A stretch of DNA of 64,000 nt from NCBI RefSeq assembly GCF_002878395.1, contig NC_061118.1:86486423-86550422 (forward strand). Reading direction: 5' to 3'. Positions 11,776-23,915 of the stretch are shown here, piece by piece. Each line of letters begins with the position of its first letter. The first letter of the stretch is position 1. The notes under the pieces are model-generated. The model saw only the letters and a program-made list of their open reading frames with translations. It did no database searches and was not told the DNA's origin. The DNA comes from Capsicum annuum (Eukaryota > Streptophyta > Magnoliopsida > Solanales > Solanaceae). The position numbers and the translations under genes are program-made.

Positions 11776-13599
11776 AGGAACATTCATCCTCGAATGAGAC
11801 AACCTGAACTGAGAGTACTAGTAGGATGAATCTACTTACTGGATACAAATATCTGGGACCTGACTATAGGACTTATATTACTGACATGCTGAATTTCATA
11901 CGGACTATGCATTTCTGATGCACGAGTAAATAACTGAGCTGACTCATGAACATATGACTGAGTACGCAATTTTAAATGATACCAAGTTTGTAATAGAAAT
12001 CTGAGCATGAAATTGAATACGCTTAAGAAAAGCCATTACCTTGGGCTGATTCTGGATTAGCTGAGAAGAGGTGAGGATACTTTGTCCACATGTCTGCTTC
12101 TGCTACCCAAGTTGCTCCCTCAACGGACTAATTCCGCCAAAGAACTTTAACTAGAGGGACTTGGGGACATTACTGAGTCTGAAGTATGATACATGGACTG
12201 AATATCAGGCACTAAAATGAGCCCCTGAATACATGGCTCACGGCTGAGATTGGAACTTGAGGATCAACCTATGAGTACCCACCATTCCAAACTAGATTCA
12301 TTACGTGAAGAGAAGTTGGAGGGTTTAGAATATGATAGCTTGGGGGTTATAGAGCATATCCCCCTTGGGACATTATGTCCCTCGAAGAATACTGACTTGG
12401 CTGAGATACTGAGGAAAAATGGGATGATGCACATGGAACCTACGAATCGAGTCATGAATGGATATGATATCTAAGGTCTGAAAGTGAGACATGATACATG
12501 GACTGGGATGAATTTGCAACTACCTGGTTGCCCCATCTTGGAGCAATTATGTTCATGAGACCTCGGATAGCATAAATAGATGTAAAGACAGGAAACCATA
12601 TGTACTTGTCCATCTGACTGCTAAACTGAATCACGGGCTCTATGGACTAACTTATGCTGAAAACCTATACTTGACTACGACTTTTTTCTGATGCTTTTTC
12701 TATAGAGTTCCAGTGGCTTTAGGGGGTAAAGAAATGTTGGCATGGTCTGAATAAGTTCTTTAATGTGAGTCATGGCCTACGAAACATCATCTAAGATGAA
12801 GTGGCTAAGTGTTATGCACTGCAACTAAAATTTTTGAGCTTAGAGATATCCCTTGAATATCCTTTCAACTATACTCTCCACCTTAGTGCAAACCTTTACT
12901 TGTGACTACTAAGAATATTTGCATGGGTGCTAAGCAAGAATCCATAAGCATACTAACTTATCAGATTAACTGAATTACTGGGTCTGCAAGATAGAACTGT
13001 ACTTAGCCTGAATAACTGAATTGAAACCATAGAGTGTCAGGTATACTAGGTAAGGACTGGCCGGAAAACATGAAATAACTAAGCATAAATTCATAAAAAC
13101 TGTATTATTTGAGAATGCAAGACCAAGCGTATGATATGATTCTGAAATAGTCTATAAACTGAGCTGCTTAAATACTAAAAATTTGAGTAACTGATACTGT
13201 ATGCTATAGTCAAACAATCCTGATATTGAACCAAGTTATGAATCTGATCACTAGAATGAGACTAAGGCTGACATTATGTCTAAGACTATAATGATAAGTA
13301 TAATCGAGATGGTAATGGGGGCTGAACCCACTATAAGGCATAAGAGTAGTAGTCATGAGCTGCATTGCCTAAGTTTGGAGTTTTTTGTACTCGTGGAACA
13401 TGATTCATACTACTGAGTGAACTAGAACTCTCTATTCTAGGAACTATAAGCGCACACGATTCTATAGAAAGTTCGTGAATATAAGTTTTGTTCATGGAGC
13501 TGAGACGTAAAGAATATGTAAGTATCATGATGACTAAAGTACAAAACTTTGAATAAAGTTAAATATGGGTTGGGCATCATTCCCACTCTTTACTTTTCT
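11776..13599 (-). other. N 3' non-coding interior, with a second polypurine-like tract
   Basis: I find no domain here. The stretch is similar to the E3 3' region: for example, 13320-13600 reversed matches about 49840-50130, and 12260-12366 reversed matches about 51180-51290. A purine tract AAGGGGGATAT (- strand) at 12356-12366 is followed by a TG...ACCCCC sequence resembling an LTR start. The pol genes that should precede this region are deleted. Confidence 0.75.
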
Positions 13600-13835
13600 A
13601 TACGTACTAATATTACTACTGAAATATGGAAGCATGACTTCCTGATGTATCACAATTGAACAGTTCCTGTATACCTATCAGGCTATGATAGAATGACCTA
13701 CTGGGGTGGAGACTAAGAAAGGTTTTGTTAATATTTGGTCTGACTTTAAAGTTAACTGCTATGTAAAGAGTTACAAAAGATATAGAACCTCCTGAATCGG
13801 ATGAGGCATAAACATATGAAAGGGGAGGTCTGTAA
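13600..13835 (-). pseudogene. N protease fragment
   Basis: The frame includes SSDSGGSISFVTLYIAVNF (about 13735-13800), which matches the D-x-G-A active-site segment and following strand of chromovirus protease in degraded form. The sequence then loses similarity where RT would start. The start of pol was therefore retained and the rest lost. Confidence 0.65.
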
Positions 13836-14626
13836 CATACTAGTAACTGCATTAGGAGACCTTTCCCGATGTTGCCTAGAACAAAGTGCATAAAACCTAT
13901 TTGGACGCTGCTCACTAGCGGCACTAGAAGTGGCACCATAGTAATTCAGGCAACCGGACAAAGCTGAAGGTCGACTGTGCTGACTTCGTGGGCCAGGCTT
14001 AGGACAACCTCAAACTCTGTGACTTGAATCGCCATATCCAAAACACACATCACTACCGGTTTTACACACCCCCTTATGATTCTTACCACATTCTTTGTAA
14101 AACTGGTTGGTACGAATACTGTTTGCACTACTGTGGGTCTTGGAGCCTGGCGCCCCATCAGGACTATCATTCCTGAACTTTGGTACTAGTGCACTAGTTG
14201 AAGATGGAACTAGGGCTGCAGATTTAGAGCAGAACTAAGAACGATTCCCACCCTCTCACTTAGATTGAGCAAAGCTAAAACTACCTGTTCTAACTCAGTA
14301 CTCTCACTGGAGGTCACTCCCATGATATTTGTAACTTTCTGAACCTGATCGAGGAACTCTTGTGGATCCTCTTCTGGCTTAGATCCTGAGAATAAAGGAG
14401 GATTTATTCAGGTGAAGTCCCAAATTCTGGCTGTAGCAATATTGGCCACTAGGTTGGACAGAATAGTAGCTGGCCATTCATTCTTGGCTGCTACTAAATT
14501 GGCAAAAGTAGTAAATGCAGTTTTGAATTCTGCATACGAGACGTGCTTATCCAGGGGATCTGCCTGAATGGGCTAAGGTGCTGACTGGTTTTTGGTTCTT
14601 CTTTTGTTAGTCCTTTTGGGAGGCAT
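13836..14626 (-). pseudogene. N gag pseudogene
   Basis: The start is the ATG whose complement is at 14624-14626, giving MPPKRTNKRRT, the usual basic 'MPP' start of this gag group. A Retrotrans_gag segment follows (FLDQVQK-like, about 14290-14370). Much of the central domain is missing compared with E3, so the gene is internally shortened. Near the end are two knuckle motifs: ECGKNHKGVC, then CFGYGDSSHRVRGC with one Cys changed to Tyr (about 13990-14095). Frameshifts and stops are present, so it is inactive. Confidence 0.82.
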
Positions 14627-14832
14627 GTTATATAACCAAAAGGAAGAAGCGGATAAGAATGAGATTTTAACTAGAGCTCATTCTCACTAGCACAACATGA
14701 ATAATAAACCAAGGGAAACTGTTCGTACAACATCTCATAGCCTCCTGTACATAAGTATGGTGTGCTACGTACCCATGACCAAGACTCTACTAAATTCAGC
14801 TTTCAGACTTCCTAGGACTCTATTGAAACTTA

Positions 14833-14845
14833 GGCTCTAATACCA
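14833..14845 (-). other. N primer-binding site
   Basis: The - strand reads TGGTATTAGAGCC four bases inside the 5' LTR boundary. This is one mismatch from the initiator tRNA-Met PBS. Confidence 0.88.
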
Positions 14846-14849
14846 AGTT

Positions 14850-17501
14850 TGTAATGCCCTGAGTCTGGTACCCCAGACGATACACAGTGATCATAATCCT
14901 AAAGGACCACAAGCTAACCCATGAATAGTACCTGCTACAATAACTGAGTAATAATACTGTATAATGTAAAATAATGGGCTGAAATGCCATAAGGTTCAAA
15001 AATTTAATACTGATACAGAGAAATGATAAAATCTAATAAAACATCAGAATCTAAAATATTAATTACTGTCTGAACAAATAGTATGAAAAGCCTCTAAAAC
15101 TGTCTGAACTGTGGAGTTGATGGGACAATCCCCCAACTAACTCCAACTACTGAAAAGAAACTGAGGTACTGAATGAATAAACATGTCCTCAAACTATGAG
15201 GACTCACCATTACTCTGTTTGTTAAAAGTCTGATCTACTAAGGGTGCTCTGGAGCCCTATTTCTTAACCTATGGTGTATAACACCATAGCGCAAAATAAA
15301 AGTATGCATCAGTACGTGTGAATGTACTAGTACGTAAAGTGAGGTAAGGATGAATGCAAGGGTTTATATACATGAACAATAACAACTGAATAAGATGAGT
15401 GTGACTGAATGAGAGTACATGCATGAATACGTAAATTGTAAGTGAGATCACGATAATACTGAATACTTAGTCTGAATACTAGTTAACTGGTGTAACTGAT
15501 AACTAATATAATATTTACTGAGTGACTGTGTCTGATAGTCCTATTTTTTATGGAACTAGCAGAGTTCTGTACAGAGTTGAGTGACTATATCTGACAGTCC
15601 TAAAATCTGTAGAACTACCTAAGTTCTTTACTGATGATTGAGACTGAGACTGTGGGAGGTAATCATCTAACCGACATGGCCCTTTTTGAACTATTTGGGG
15701 TCCAACCTGTAACCCCAGTTGGAAGGGTGTCAGTACCGTACCAGGGTAAAGACAAGATGTGAGTTAACCTTTTCTGATAGAAAGCTCTTTCGCCAACCTC
15801 TCGCTGGTAGGAGAACTCAAATGAGATATATTAACCCTAGACTCATAGGGTTATATATCAACCTATGCTGGCTACGTAGTTTTGAAATGAAATGATTGCT
15901 TCTAAGGATCACACCCTCTGCTGGCAGGTGATCCCCCATCCTTGGGTTCACTCGGTGTTGAATCCTACTCCCAATTGAATAGACACTGGACTGATTTCTT
16001 AGTTTATACTAGGTTAGAGTGATCTTTTACTGATCGTACTGATTAACTGAACTAAACTGAGCTTACTGAGTTTCGTTGACAGACGGAATACTACTGAGTT
16101 TTGTCAGCTGACTGAGATTACTGAGGACTGAACTACGTACTGAATGGGACTCGATTGATACTGAGTTTACTCAGTTTTCATGAGTTCTGTAACTAAACTA
16201 GAGTACTACTGATCGTGACATGATTGAGGCTATTCTATAACTGATACTGGCTTTAGGCACATAGCTAAATTGTCAGGTATTAAATACCCCCAGGACTCGA
16301 TAGCATAAAAATAATAAAACATAACAATTCTTGAATACTTGACAATAGTCAACAACACAAAATACAATCTATGAGGCATTTCATCAATCACTTGAAAGTC
16401 ATGAACTTGCACATGAATAGGAATGCATTCTAACACATCATAATTTCATTAAACCAATCTCCTAAGCATTCCATCAAACACATACAAGGTATAGCTTTAG
16501 CATGGAAGACATTGTGAACATGTGGGTATAACATAAGTTCATCATTTAGATCACCAAAGGATCATAAAAGCACGATAATCTAAATTTCTCATTTTATCAA
16601 ACACATGGGGTGTAGCTTCATACTTGGGCGTGAACAACAATGCTAATACATCATGACTTCATAATTCAAGGGTTTTAATATAAGAGAATCAAAATTCAAC
16701 TTACATGCTATCATAATATCAAGAAATACATAAAGATTTCAACTTGGAACACATACCACAACATTAAATGATTACATTCAAACCCACAACATGAAAATCA
16801 CAATTCATGTTTTTAAAAGAAGTTTCTTGAACTCCAAGGGTGGAAGGGACCCTTGGATGAACACTTTACATATCTTGTTGAAGAATTTCAGAAATTAATG
16901 GTGGAAATCTTGAGTTCTTGATTTGAAATTTAAAAACCCTAAGGCTTGATCTTGAGAGAAATTGAGAAAGAATGAGTTTATTTGCTTTCTAGGGTATTAA
17001 ATTTTGTGTTTTGGGGCTGAGGGTCGAGGGAAAAAGACCCAAATACCCCTAAGAATGCGGTCTTTTAATGACTAAAACTGGGTTACCGACGCACAGGTTG
17101 ACACGGTGCGTCGATGCCATCAACGCGATAGTCAACGCATCACGCCATGATCGTGCCGACTTATTGGAATTGATGCTTGTAGTTGGGGAAAATATTAACC
17201 AATGCGATAGGCGATACGGCACACCAAGATCGTGTTGGTTCACTATTTTGGGATTCTGATAGAGCTTCAAACAAAGTCCAAAAAATCCAAAACTTATTCG
17301 GGAACACCTATTAATCTTCCTGATAATGAATTAACTAAAACATAGACACTTAAAGGAAATTAAGGTCTCAAAATGAGATTGCCAACTTTCAAAGGCTAAA
17401 AATAAACTATGTTTAAATACTTAGCTAGAATTTTCTAAGTTTGGGACCCCTTAACAAGCTTAAAGGACTGAATTAAGCTAGAAATTTTACGGGGTCTTGC
17501 A
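14850..17501 (-). repeat. N 5' LTR (2652 bp)
   Basis: The + strand starts TGTAATGCCC at 14850 and ends TTGCA at 17501. It aligns with 9107-11762 throughout; its dyad and word-block counterparts are at about 16274-16290 and 17085-17240. The LTR would supply promoter and polyadenylation signals, but I cannot place TATA or cleavage sites confidently. Confidence 0.93.
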
Positions 17502-17506
17502 CATTT
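17502..17506. repeat. Target-site duplication of element N, right copy (CATTT)
   Basis: It is identical to 9102-9106 and follows the CA end of N. E1 LTR sequence resumes after it. Confidence 0.93.
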
Positions 17507-17600
17507 CTACCAAGGTAACCCATTGCATTAGCTCTGGGTTATGGTATTGGCTTACCTACCGATGAGTTATGGTAGGTGCCATCATAACTGGGTCGTGACT
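17507..17600 (+). repeat. E1 3' LTR, part 2 (after element N)
   Basis: It continues 'accaaggtaaccca' and matches window bases about 70-171. The last bases, gggtcgtgac, align with the 5' LTR end. At 17600 the sequence changes abruptly to a truncated E2 LTR. Confidence 0.88.
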
Positions 17601-18883
17601 CTTTCGAAAGGTTGGAAGCTCATCATTTCAGTCCAAGTGTTGTCCCCGAGTCAATCACTATGTAGGGAGAGTAGAACAGCTGATTCCTGCATAGCGTGGG
17701 TATAAAACTGCCAGTAGATGGGCTAGAGGGTGAACGCTAGCACGATCTCGGGATAAGTATAAAATAATGTCATTTATAAAACCAAGTAAAACTATCCATA
17801 TACACACAATAATACATATATATATAACTATGTTGGGAAAAAGGACCTGTTTTAGCATGCATTTAAAACCTTAACCTAAGTAACCAAGTATTATCCAATT
17901 ATCCAAGCATTAAACCATTCGTAAGCAATCCAATTATCCAAAACCACCATTAATGTATATAAAAGCATAATTAAAATCATGGAAAATGATAACCAACCAT
18001 TTAATATCAAAACCCCCAATTCATATTTGGAAACCAAAATCATACATTCAATGTAATCATGAAAACATTCAGAAAAACCATGCCTTTGGATAAAATTAAA
18101 AATGAGAGAAGAGAACATGCCCTAAACCAAGATGATGGAATGAAATCACCAAGCCAAGTCCCAAACCAATCCTCTAATTTAAACCTTAGCTTCTATTTCC
18201 CAAAAGCTTTTGAGAGAATTATAGAGTGTTTAGAAGAGTTTCTAGGTGTTAATGGATGGAATAATCGGGTAAATAACCTCCCAAGCAGGTTAGAAGTCGT
18301 GGGACATTATTAGGATAAGTGGGGAAATCTTCAAAATACCCCCACTTAAGTTGCAGCGAAAATACCGTTACAGGGGTATGACTTGCTCTCAGGAGTCATG
18401 CCTTTCTAATTCGAGTGGTACCCTCCACTCGTAGCCTAGCCTCAAACTTTGGATAAAACTCTGTCCAACATACGCCACATCCAACCAAGTCGTATCTGAA
18501 GCATGATCTGTACCCTTAATATGTTACCCTAAAATATTTAAACACAAAAATGATTTAGACACTGTCCACCATACGAGTTCTGGGTACGATTTGTACCCTA
18601 GCTTACGGTTCATGGTGAGCTACTCATATTTAGATCCAATCTAAGTAACCAAGTATTATATTAACTTAAGGAACTAAATAATCCATAACCACCAATACGA
18701 CACATACCCCTAAGTTGTATCCATTCCAATAACCAAAATTCATCCCACCAACCAACACTGGTCAACATATGACTGGACCATACTATCCGTACCCCAATAT
18801 ACGGCTTGTACCCTCTAGTCATATTGGGTCCAGAGACAAAAATTCCAAGAAATTTTCTGAGGTTCAGAAACTAGGGTGTTTCA
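17601..18883 (-). repeat. E2 3' LTR, truncated and internally deleted
   Basis: It matches 24455-26389, from 'gaaagctcaccactt' to the end at 'gtttca'. The outermost ~540 bases found at 23916-24454 are missing, and about 620 bases equivalent to 24790-25420 are also missing. It retains the 'acgactcgta' word block at about 18370-18830. Confidence 0.88.
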
Positions 18884-18892
18884 GTCTGCCCC
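18884..18892 (-). other. E2 polypurine tract
   Basis: The - strand GGGGCAGAC sits directly before the 3' LTR start TGAAACACCC. It is short and imperfect, but in the right place. Confidence 0.7.
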
Positions 18893-18893
18893 A

Positions 18894-19450
18894 CTAGAAA
18901 TATTCGTCTTCAAATGATGGACAAGGTAGGGGTAACCACACGCACGAGTCATATGCATTATCAAATATATTTCCAATCTTTAACAAAGTTTGAAAATAAG
19001 GATGTGTTAAAGAACGCATACCTTCCGCATGAATCCCAGGAGAAAAAACCAAATGCTGATATGTGGACTTCATGTCCTCCTTCACTTCCCATGTAGCTTC
19101 TTCCATGTTATGGTTCTGCCAAAAAACTTTAACCGAAGCCACATATTTGGTCCATAACCGACAAACCTGCCTATCTAAGATCTCAACTGGGACCTCTTCA
19201 TAAGACAAAGAATCCAAGATACCTAATCATCCCAAAGGAACAACTAAAAAATGACCACCAATGCACTTCCTCAACATGGAAATATGAAAGACTAGATGAA
19301 CCAAGCTCAAGCTAGAAGGCAACTTCAAATCATAAGCAACATTACCAATTCTCCATAATATATCATAAGAACCAACATACCAGGGATTGAGATTTTTCTT
19401 CTTACCAAACTGCACTACTCCCTTCACGGGAGATACCATGAGCAAAACCT
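18894..19450 (-). pseudogene. E2 integrase C terminus and chromodomain
   Basis: At 19445-19227 the GPF/Y module reads FGKKKNLNPWYVGSYDIL and later LVHLVFHISMLRKC. A shifted frame from 19217 gives LSYEEVPVEILDRQVCRLW, then VASVKVFWQNH and EEATWEVKEDM, a chromodomain ending near 19040 and followed by a short tail. The chromodomain frame is unusually clean, with one stop-free run of 107 codons. Known role of the family: tethering integration to chromatin. Confidence 0.88.
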
Positions 19451-19544
19451 TATCCCAACCTCAAACTCCAAGTCTCTATGTCTGAATCCGCATAGGATTT
19501 TTGGAGACTTTGGTTAGCCTTAAGACTCTCAAATCACCTTCACC

Positions 19545-20360
19545 TTCTCTATATCCTGGTAAACCAAGTCAAGACCAAAAATTTCTGCCTCACCAAGCTC
19601 AAACCAACCAATAGGAGATCTACACCTCCTACCATACAATGCCTCAAATGGGTCCATACCAATACTAAAATGATAGCTATGTTGTAAGAAAACTCCACCA
19701 AAGGTAGATACTCAACCCAATTTCCACCATAATCAATCACACAAGCCCAAAGCATATCCTCTAACGTCTGAATAGTTCTCTCCGCTTGCCCATCCGTCTA
19801 CAAGTGGAATAAAGTACTAAGACTAACCATAGTTCCCACCCATTTCTCAAAAGATTGCCATAAGTGAGACATAAATTGTATTCCACAATCAATAATAATC
19901 AAAATAGGCTCCTCATGCAGCTTTACAATCTCCTAAAGATACAACTTTGCATAATCCTCCAATAAGAAGGCAGTCTGCAATGGCAAAAAGTGTACAGACT
20001 TAGTCATCCTATCCATGATGAACCAAATCGAATCATATTGATTCCAATACTAAGGAAGACTAGTAACGATGCCCATATTGATCATTTCCCATTTCCATTT
20101 AGGCAAATCACTTTATTGATACAACCCTCCTAGCCTCATGTGCTCAAACTTAACTTTTTGACACACCATGCACTTGGCTACAAAATCATCCACATCCCTC
20201 TTCATGTCATTCCACCAATAGATCATGAAACATATTACTTGAGCCTGGATGAACAACATAGCACGACTTATGCTCCTTAGCCAAAATCCTTTGTTGCAAA
20301 CTGTCAACATCAGGAACACACAACCTCCCTTGGTGCCATAAAGTACCACCACCACTGATC
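19545..20360 (-). pseudogene. E2 integrase (zinc-binding and catalytic core)
   Basis: The HHCC domain is at about 20285-20158: HKSCYVVHPGSS then KCMVCQ. The core follows with MDRMTKSVHF, IIIDCGIQF and [13 protein letters not shown] segments in frames broken by stops, then [17 protein letters not shown] (about 19680-19735). The first catalytic Asp is not clear because the strand before MDRMTKS is garbled; the second Asp and the Glu are visible. Confidence 0.85.
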
Positions 20361-20569
20361 TTAAACACCACTACCTTTTGCCTGCTAATGTCACTCTTTA
20401 TTTTCATCAAAATAGGATCTAGAAATTTCTTCTCCTTAATCTCTACACCATGAGATGATCAAACCACTTCTTGCACCACCACACCACCATCCTTGGAGTC
20501 CAAGAAAAAAACTCCAATATTATCCAAGCGGTGAATATCCTTCACTGATTCCCGCTTTCCTTCCTCTAT

Positions 20570-20960
20570 ATCATCTAAACTCCCTATGGATAACCTGCTA
20601 AGAGCATTAACAACCATATTAGCCTTACTTGGGTGGTAGTGAAGACTCATATCGTAGTCCTTGAGAAGATCAAGCCATCTCCTCTACCTAAGGTTAACCT
20701 CCTTCTGAGTGAACACATATTGTAGAATCTTATGATTAGAAAAGATATCTATGTGAACACCATATAAATAATGCCTCCATATTTTTAAAGCAAACATAAA
20801 TGCCAACAGCTCCAAATCATGAATAGGATAATTCCTCTCATACACTTTCAACTACCTAGAAGCATATCCAATCACCTTCCAATTCTACATTAAAAAAACC
20901 AAGCCCTACCAGAGATAAATCACAATAAACCACGAACCCATCATTACCTTTTGACAAAGT
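20570..20960 (-). pseudogene. E2 RNase H domain
   Basis: The readable order is NDGFVVYCD (first catalytic Asp), VIGYASR, YPIHDLELLAFMFALKIWRH, YLYGVHIDIFSNHK, and MSLHYHPSKANMVVNALSR. This is the full Ty3/gypsy RNase H pattern, with TAG stops at Gln-like positions. Confidence 0.87.
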
Positions 20961-21079
20961 CAGAATTGGAGCCAAAGTTAACTTATCCTTTAACTTCTCA
21001 AAACTCCCTTCACATGCATCTGACTAAGAAAACTAAACCTTCTTCTGAGTTAACTTAGTTAAAGGAGCAGCTATCGATG

Positions 21080-21720
21080 TAAAACATTCCACAAACTACC
21101 TATAATACCATGCTAAAACCAAGAAGCTCTGAATGTCGGATGGAGTCGTGGGTCTAGGCCACCTCTTCACCAAAGCAACCTTTTGCAGATCTACCATGAT
21201 CCCCTCACTAGAAATAATATGACCTAAGAAAGTTACAATGTTCAACCAAAACTTACACTTGGAGAACATGGCATACTACTGCTGTTCCTTTAAGGTCTGA
21301 AACACCACACGAAGATGATTAGCATGATCCACCTCACTCTTTGAATAAACTAGAATGTCATCCATAAACACAATAGCAAAGAGATCCAATACTGATGAAA
21401 ACCCCTATTCATCAGATCCATAAATGCCGTCAAAGCCTTAGTCAACCTAAATGACCTTATCAAAACTCAAAGTGCCCATACTGAGTATGAAAAGCCATCT
21501 TAAGGATATCTACCTCCTTAATCTTTAGTTGATGGTACCCATACCAAAGATCTATCATAAAAAAGAACTTGGCACCTTGCAGCTGGTTAAACAGATCATC
21601 TGTCCTTGGAAGAGGATAATTGTTCTTGATTGTCACCTTGTCCAACAACCTATAGTCATGCACATCCGAAGGGAACTATCTTTTTTGTGCACAAAACAAC
21701 ACTGGTGCATGCCAAGGAGA
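21080..21720 (-). pseudogene. E2 reverse transcriptase
   Basis: The 21663-21460 frame reads [20 protein letters not shown] and [15 protein letters not shown]. The polymerase box AIVFMDDILVYS has its two Asp codons at 21357-21362. A segment downstream ('GHIISS...LQKVA') marks the connection. The N-terminal part (about 21720-21900) is poorly preserved. Stops and small deletions break it. Confidence 0.87.
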
Positions 21721-21989
21721 TATACTAGGATGAATAAACCTTTTTTTCATAAGATCTTTAAGTTGCTCCTTGAGTTTTCTCAACTCAGCCAGAGCCATTC
21801 TATACGGAGTAATAGAAGTTAGAAGAGTATCTGAAACCTAGTCAATACCAAACTCTATTTCCCTATCCATTGGAACACCAGGAAGATTATTCGTAACCTC
21901 TAGAAACTCATTAACCATTAGAACTGACTACAAAGAAGGACCTTCAAAGTTTGTCTCTTTAACCCCGACCAAGTGATAAAGACAACCTT

Positions 21990-22450
21990 TAGAGATTAAC
22001 CTTTAAGCTCTAATATAAAACTTAAATATCCCCCTAGGAGATAAATAACCACCCTTCCATTCAATAACCGGTTCACTACAAAATCTAAAGATAACCATAT
22101 GGGTTCGACAATCTAGGGAAGCGTAGCAAGAATGAAACCAATCCATACCCAGAATAACATTAAAATCCACCATACCCAACTCAAATAGATCTGCCAAGGT
22201 CTGCTTGCCACCAAAAGATACCACATGGCCCCTATAGACTCTCTTAGCAATAACCGAGTCACCCATAAGGGTAGAAATAGAAAAAATATCCTAACTTCCA
22301 AATTAAAACCAAAAGAAACAGCCACTTATGGAGTCACATAGGAGAGAGTGGGCCTCGTATCAAGTAAACAATATACGTCATAAGAGAAAAGCTATAACTT
22401 ACCAGTAACAACATCAGGTGATGCCTCAGATTCTTATCGGGATACCTAAA
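21990..22450 (-). pseudogene. E2 protease domain
   Basis: The frame ending at 22003 reads GDSVIAKRVYRGHVVSFGG, then MVDFNVILGMDWFHSCYASL and LDCRTHMVIF, a well-preserved retropepsin C-terminal half. The upstream Asp-Thr/Ser-Gly equivalent (about 22380) is altered and lies in another frame. Confidence 0.82.
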
Positions 22451-22559
22451 CATATAACCTATTTCGACCAAAACTAGAACCAGGAGCAGTAACAGAAGTA
22501 AAGCCACACCACCAGGTATAAGAGAAGAAGATAAAGCCACTTGAATCTTATTCACCCCC

Positions 22560-23704
22560 ATAGCAACCTTATTAACAAGACAATCCCTAAATCAATGTCC
22601 TTCTTGGCCAAACTTGAAGCATTTATCCCTTCTTTTATCGTAATAACCCCGATGAGGATGACCATAGAATTGATAAGGAGGGCTTAAAGAAACTAACTAT
22701 CCTCCACTTGGCTGATATTGTGCACCCTATGCCTAGAAATTATTATCACCATGATGACGCCTGTCGCCCGACTGGTAGGGAGCACTAGCAGAAGAGTAGG
22801 AACTAGAACTCCCCCAATTATTTCTTTGCCATTTAATATCATCTCGACCACCCTAATACTGAGCACATCCCTAGTGTAAAAACCTTCCCCTCTTACTTTG
22901 TCTATCTCCAAACTTTTCTTGCTTCCTCTTTTCATCCTCCACATGCTGCATATGAGTCAACCTAGAGATGTCCATATATTTAATCATCAAGGCGATCTTT
23001 CTCTTCAAAATCAAATCCCGATTAAACCCAAAAGCAAACTTTCTCATTCTAGACTGCATGTTAGCAACTAGATCAGAAGCATACCTTGACAAATGGTGAA
23101 ACTTCAAGGCATATTCCTTGATAGACATCCTCCCTTGCTTCAGGTTCACAAACTCCTCCATCCTTGCTTTCCTCAACTCTTTTCAAAAGAACAAATATAA
23201 GAAGGCCATAAAAAGTATACCACAAGACTGATTCATCCACATCACCTTTATCCCTATCCTACTATTTATACCACTGATAGGCAATATCTTTGAGCTAATA
23301 AGCTACAAAATTTATCCCTTCCACATTAGTATCCCGCATCACTCAAAATATCTTTTCCATTTCATCCAAGAAGCCTTATGGATCCTCCTTCACCTTTACT
23401 CCAAAAAAATAGGAGGACCCACCTTCTTAAATTGGCCAACCCTTGTGGCCTCAATAGACAAAGCACCAATCGCACCCTGCTCAGCCTGAGCAGCGACCAT
23501 CTGAGCAATGACATGAATAGACTGATGGAATTTTGCATTAGTTATTTTTCCTTCAGAAGGACTAGTAGCAATGGATGGAATGCCAAAACTATCAGGGATA
23601 GGACCATTAGATCAAAGATAAACTCTAGAAGTAGGATGCACCCTTTCAGCATTACCACCAGATAGGATAGAAGAATTTTCCTGTGTTTTAGATCTATGAG
23701 GCAT
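22560..23704 (-). pseudogene. E2 gag pseudogene
   Basis: The start is the ATG complement at 23702-23704 (MPHRSKTQENSSIL). The Retrotrans_gag core is at 23176-22871: MEEFVNLKQGRMSIKEYALK, then FHHLSRYASDLVANMQSRM and RDLILKRKIALMIKYMD. A zinc knuckle remnant (FKFGQEGHxxRDC, two Cys lost) is at about 22575-22625. It has multiple stops. The gene would encode the coat and RNA-binding protein. Confidence 0.87.
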
Positions 23705-23900
23705 GATCTGAAAGATGAACAAATAAGGATCAGGGAAGATTCCAAGACTGAGACTCCAAGTTTGACAATAGAATAGCAAGAAAGTGAAACATTTCTAAAT
23801 GCCTTGTATCCTCTCTCTTATAAGTGTGGCGCATTATACACCCTTAAAAGAGACTCTACTAGATATGAATTTATGGACTCCCAATTGACCATGAACCTAT

Positions 23901-23912
23901 CCTTTGATACCA
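23901..23912 (-). other. E2 primer-binding site
   Basis: The - strand TGGTATCAAAGG lies three bases inside the 5' LTR, similar to the initiator tRNA-Met PBS with two differences. Confidence 0.8.
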
Positions 23913-23915
23913 ACT

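Larger units (their letters stand above)
9107..17501 (-). mobile_element. N: non-autonomous chromovirus-related element nested in the E1 LTR
   Basis: A structurally complete - strand element with LTRs at 14850-17501 (5') and 9107-11762 (3'), TG...CA ends, PBS, polypurine tract and an exact 5 bp TSD. The ~3.1 kb interior holds only gag and a protease fragment, then non-coding DNA. RT, RNase H and integrase are absent, so it depended on a partner. Its 3' non-coding region and LTR boxes match E3, so E3-like elements are candidate partners or parents. E1 sequence resumes exactly on the other side. Confidence 0.94.
1..17600 (+). mobile_element. E1: Ty3/gypsy chromovirus (Tekay/Del-like), decayed, with nested insertion
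   Basis: A nearly complete element enters the window inside its 5' LTR and ends near 17600. Order seen on the + strand: LTR end, PBS, gag, protease, RT, RNase H, integrase, chromodomain, 3' LTR start at 5321. Integrase after RT/RNase H defines Ty3/gypsy, and the chromodomain remnant at 5060-5240 places it among chromoviruses. Element N (9107-17501) splits the 3' LTR, so E1 itself totals about 9.2 kb inside the window. All frames contain stops and frameshifts, so it is inactive. Confidence 0.92.
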
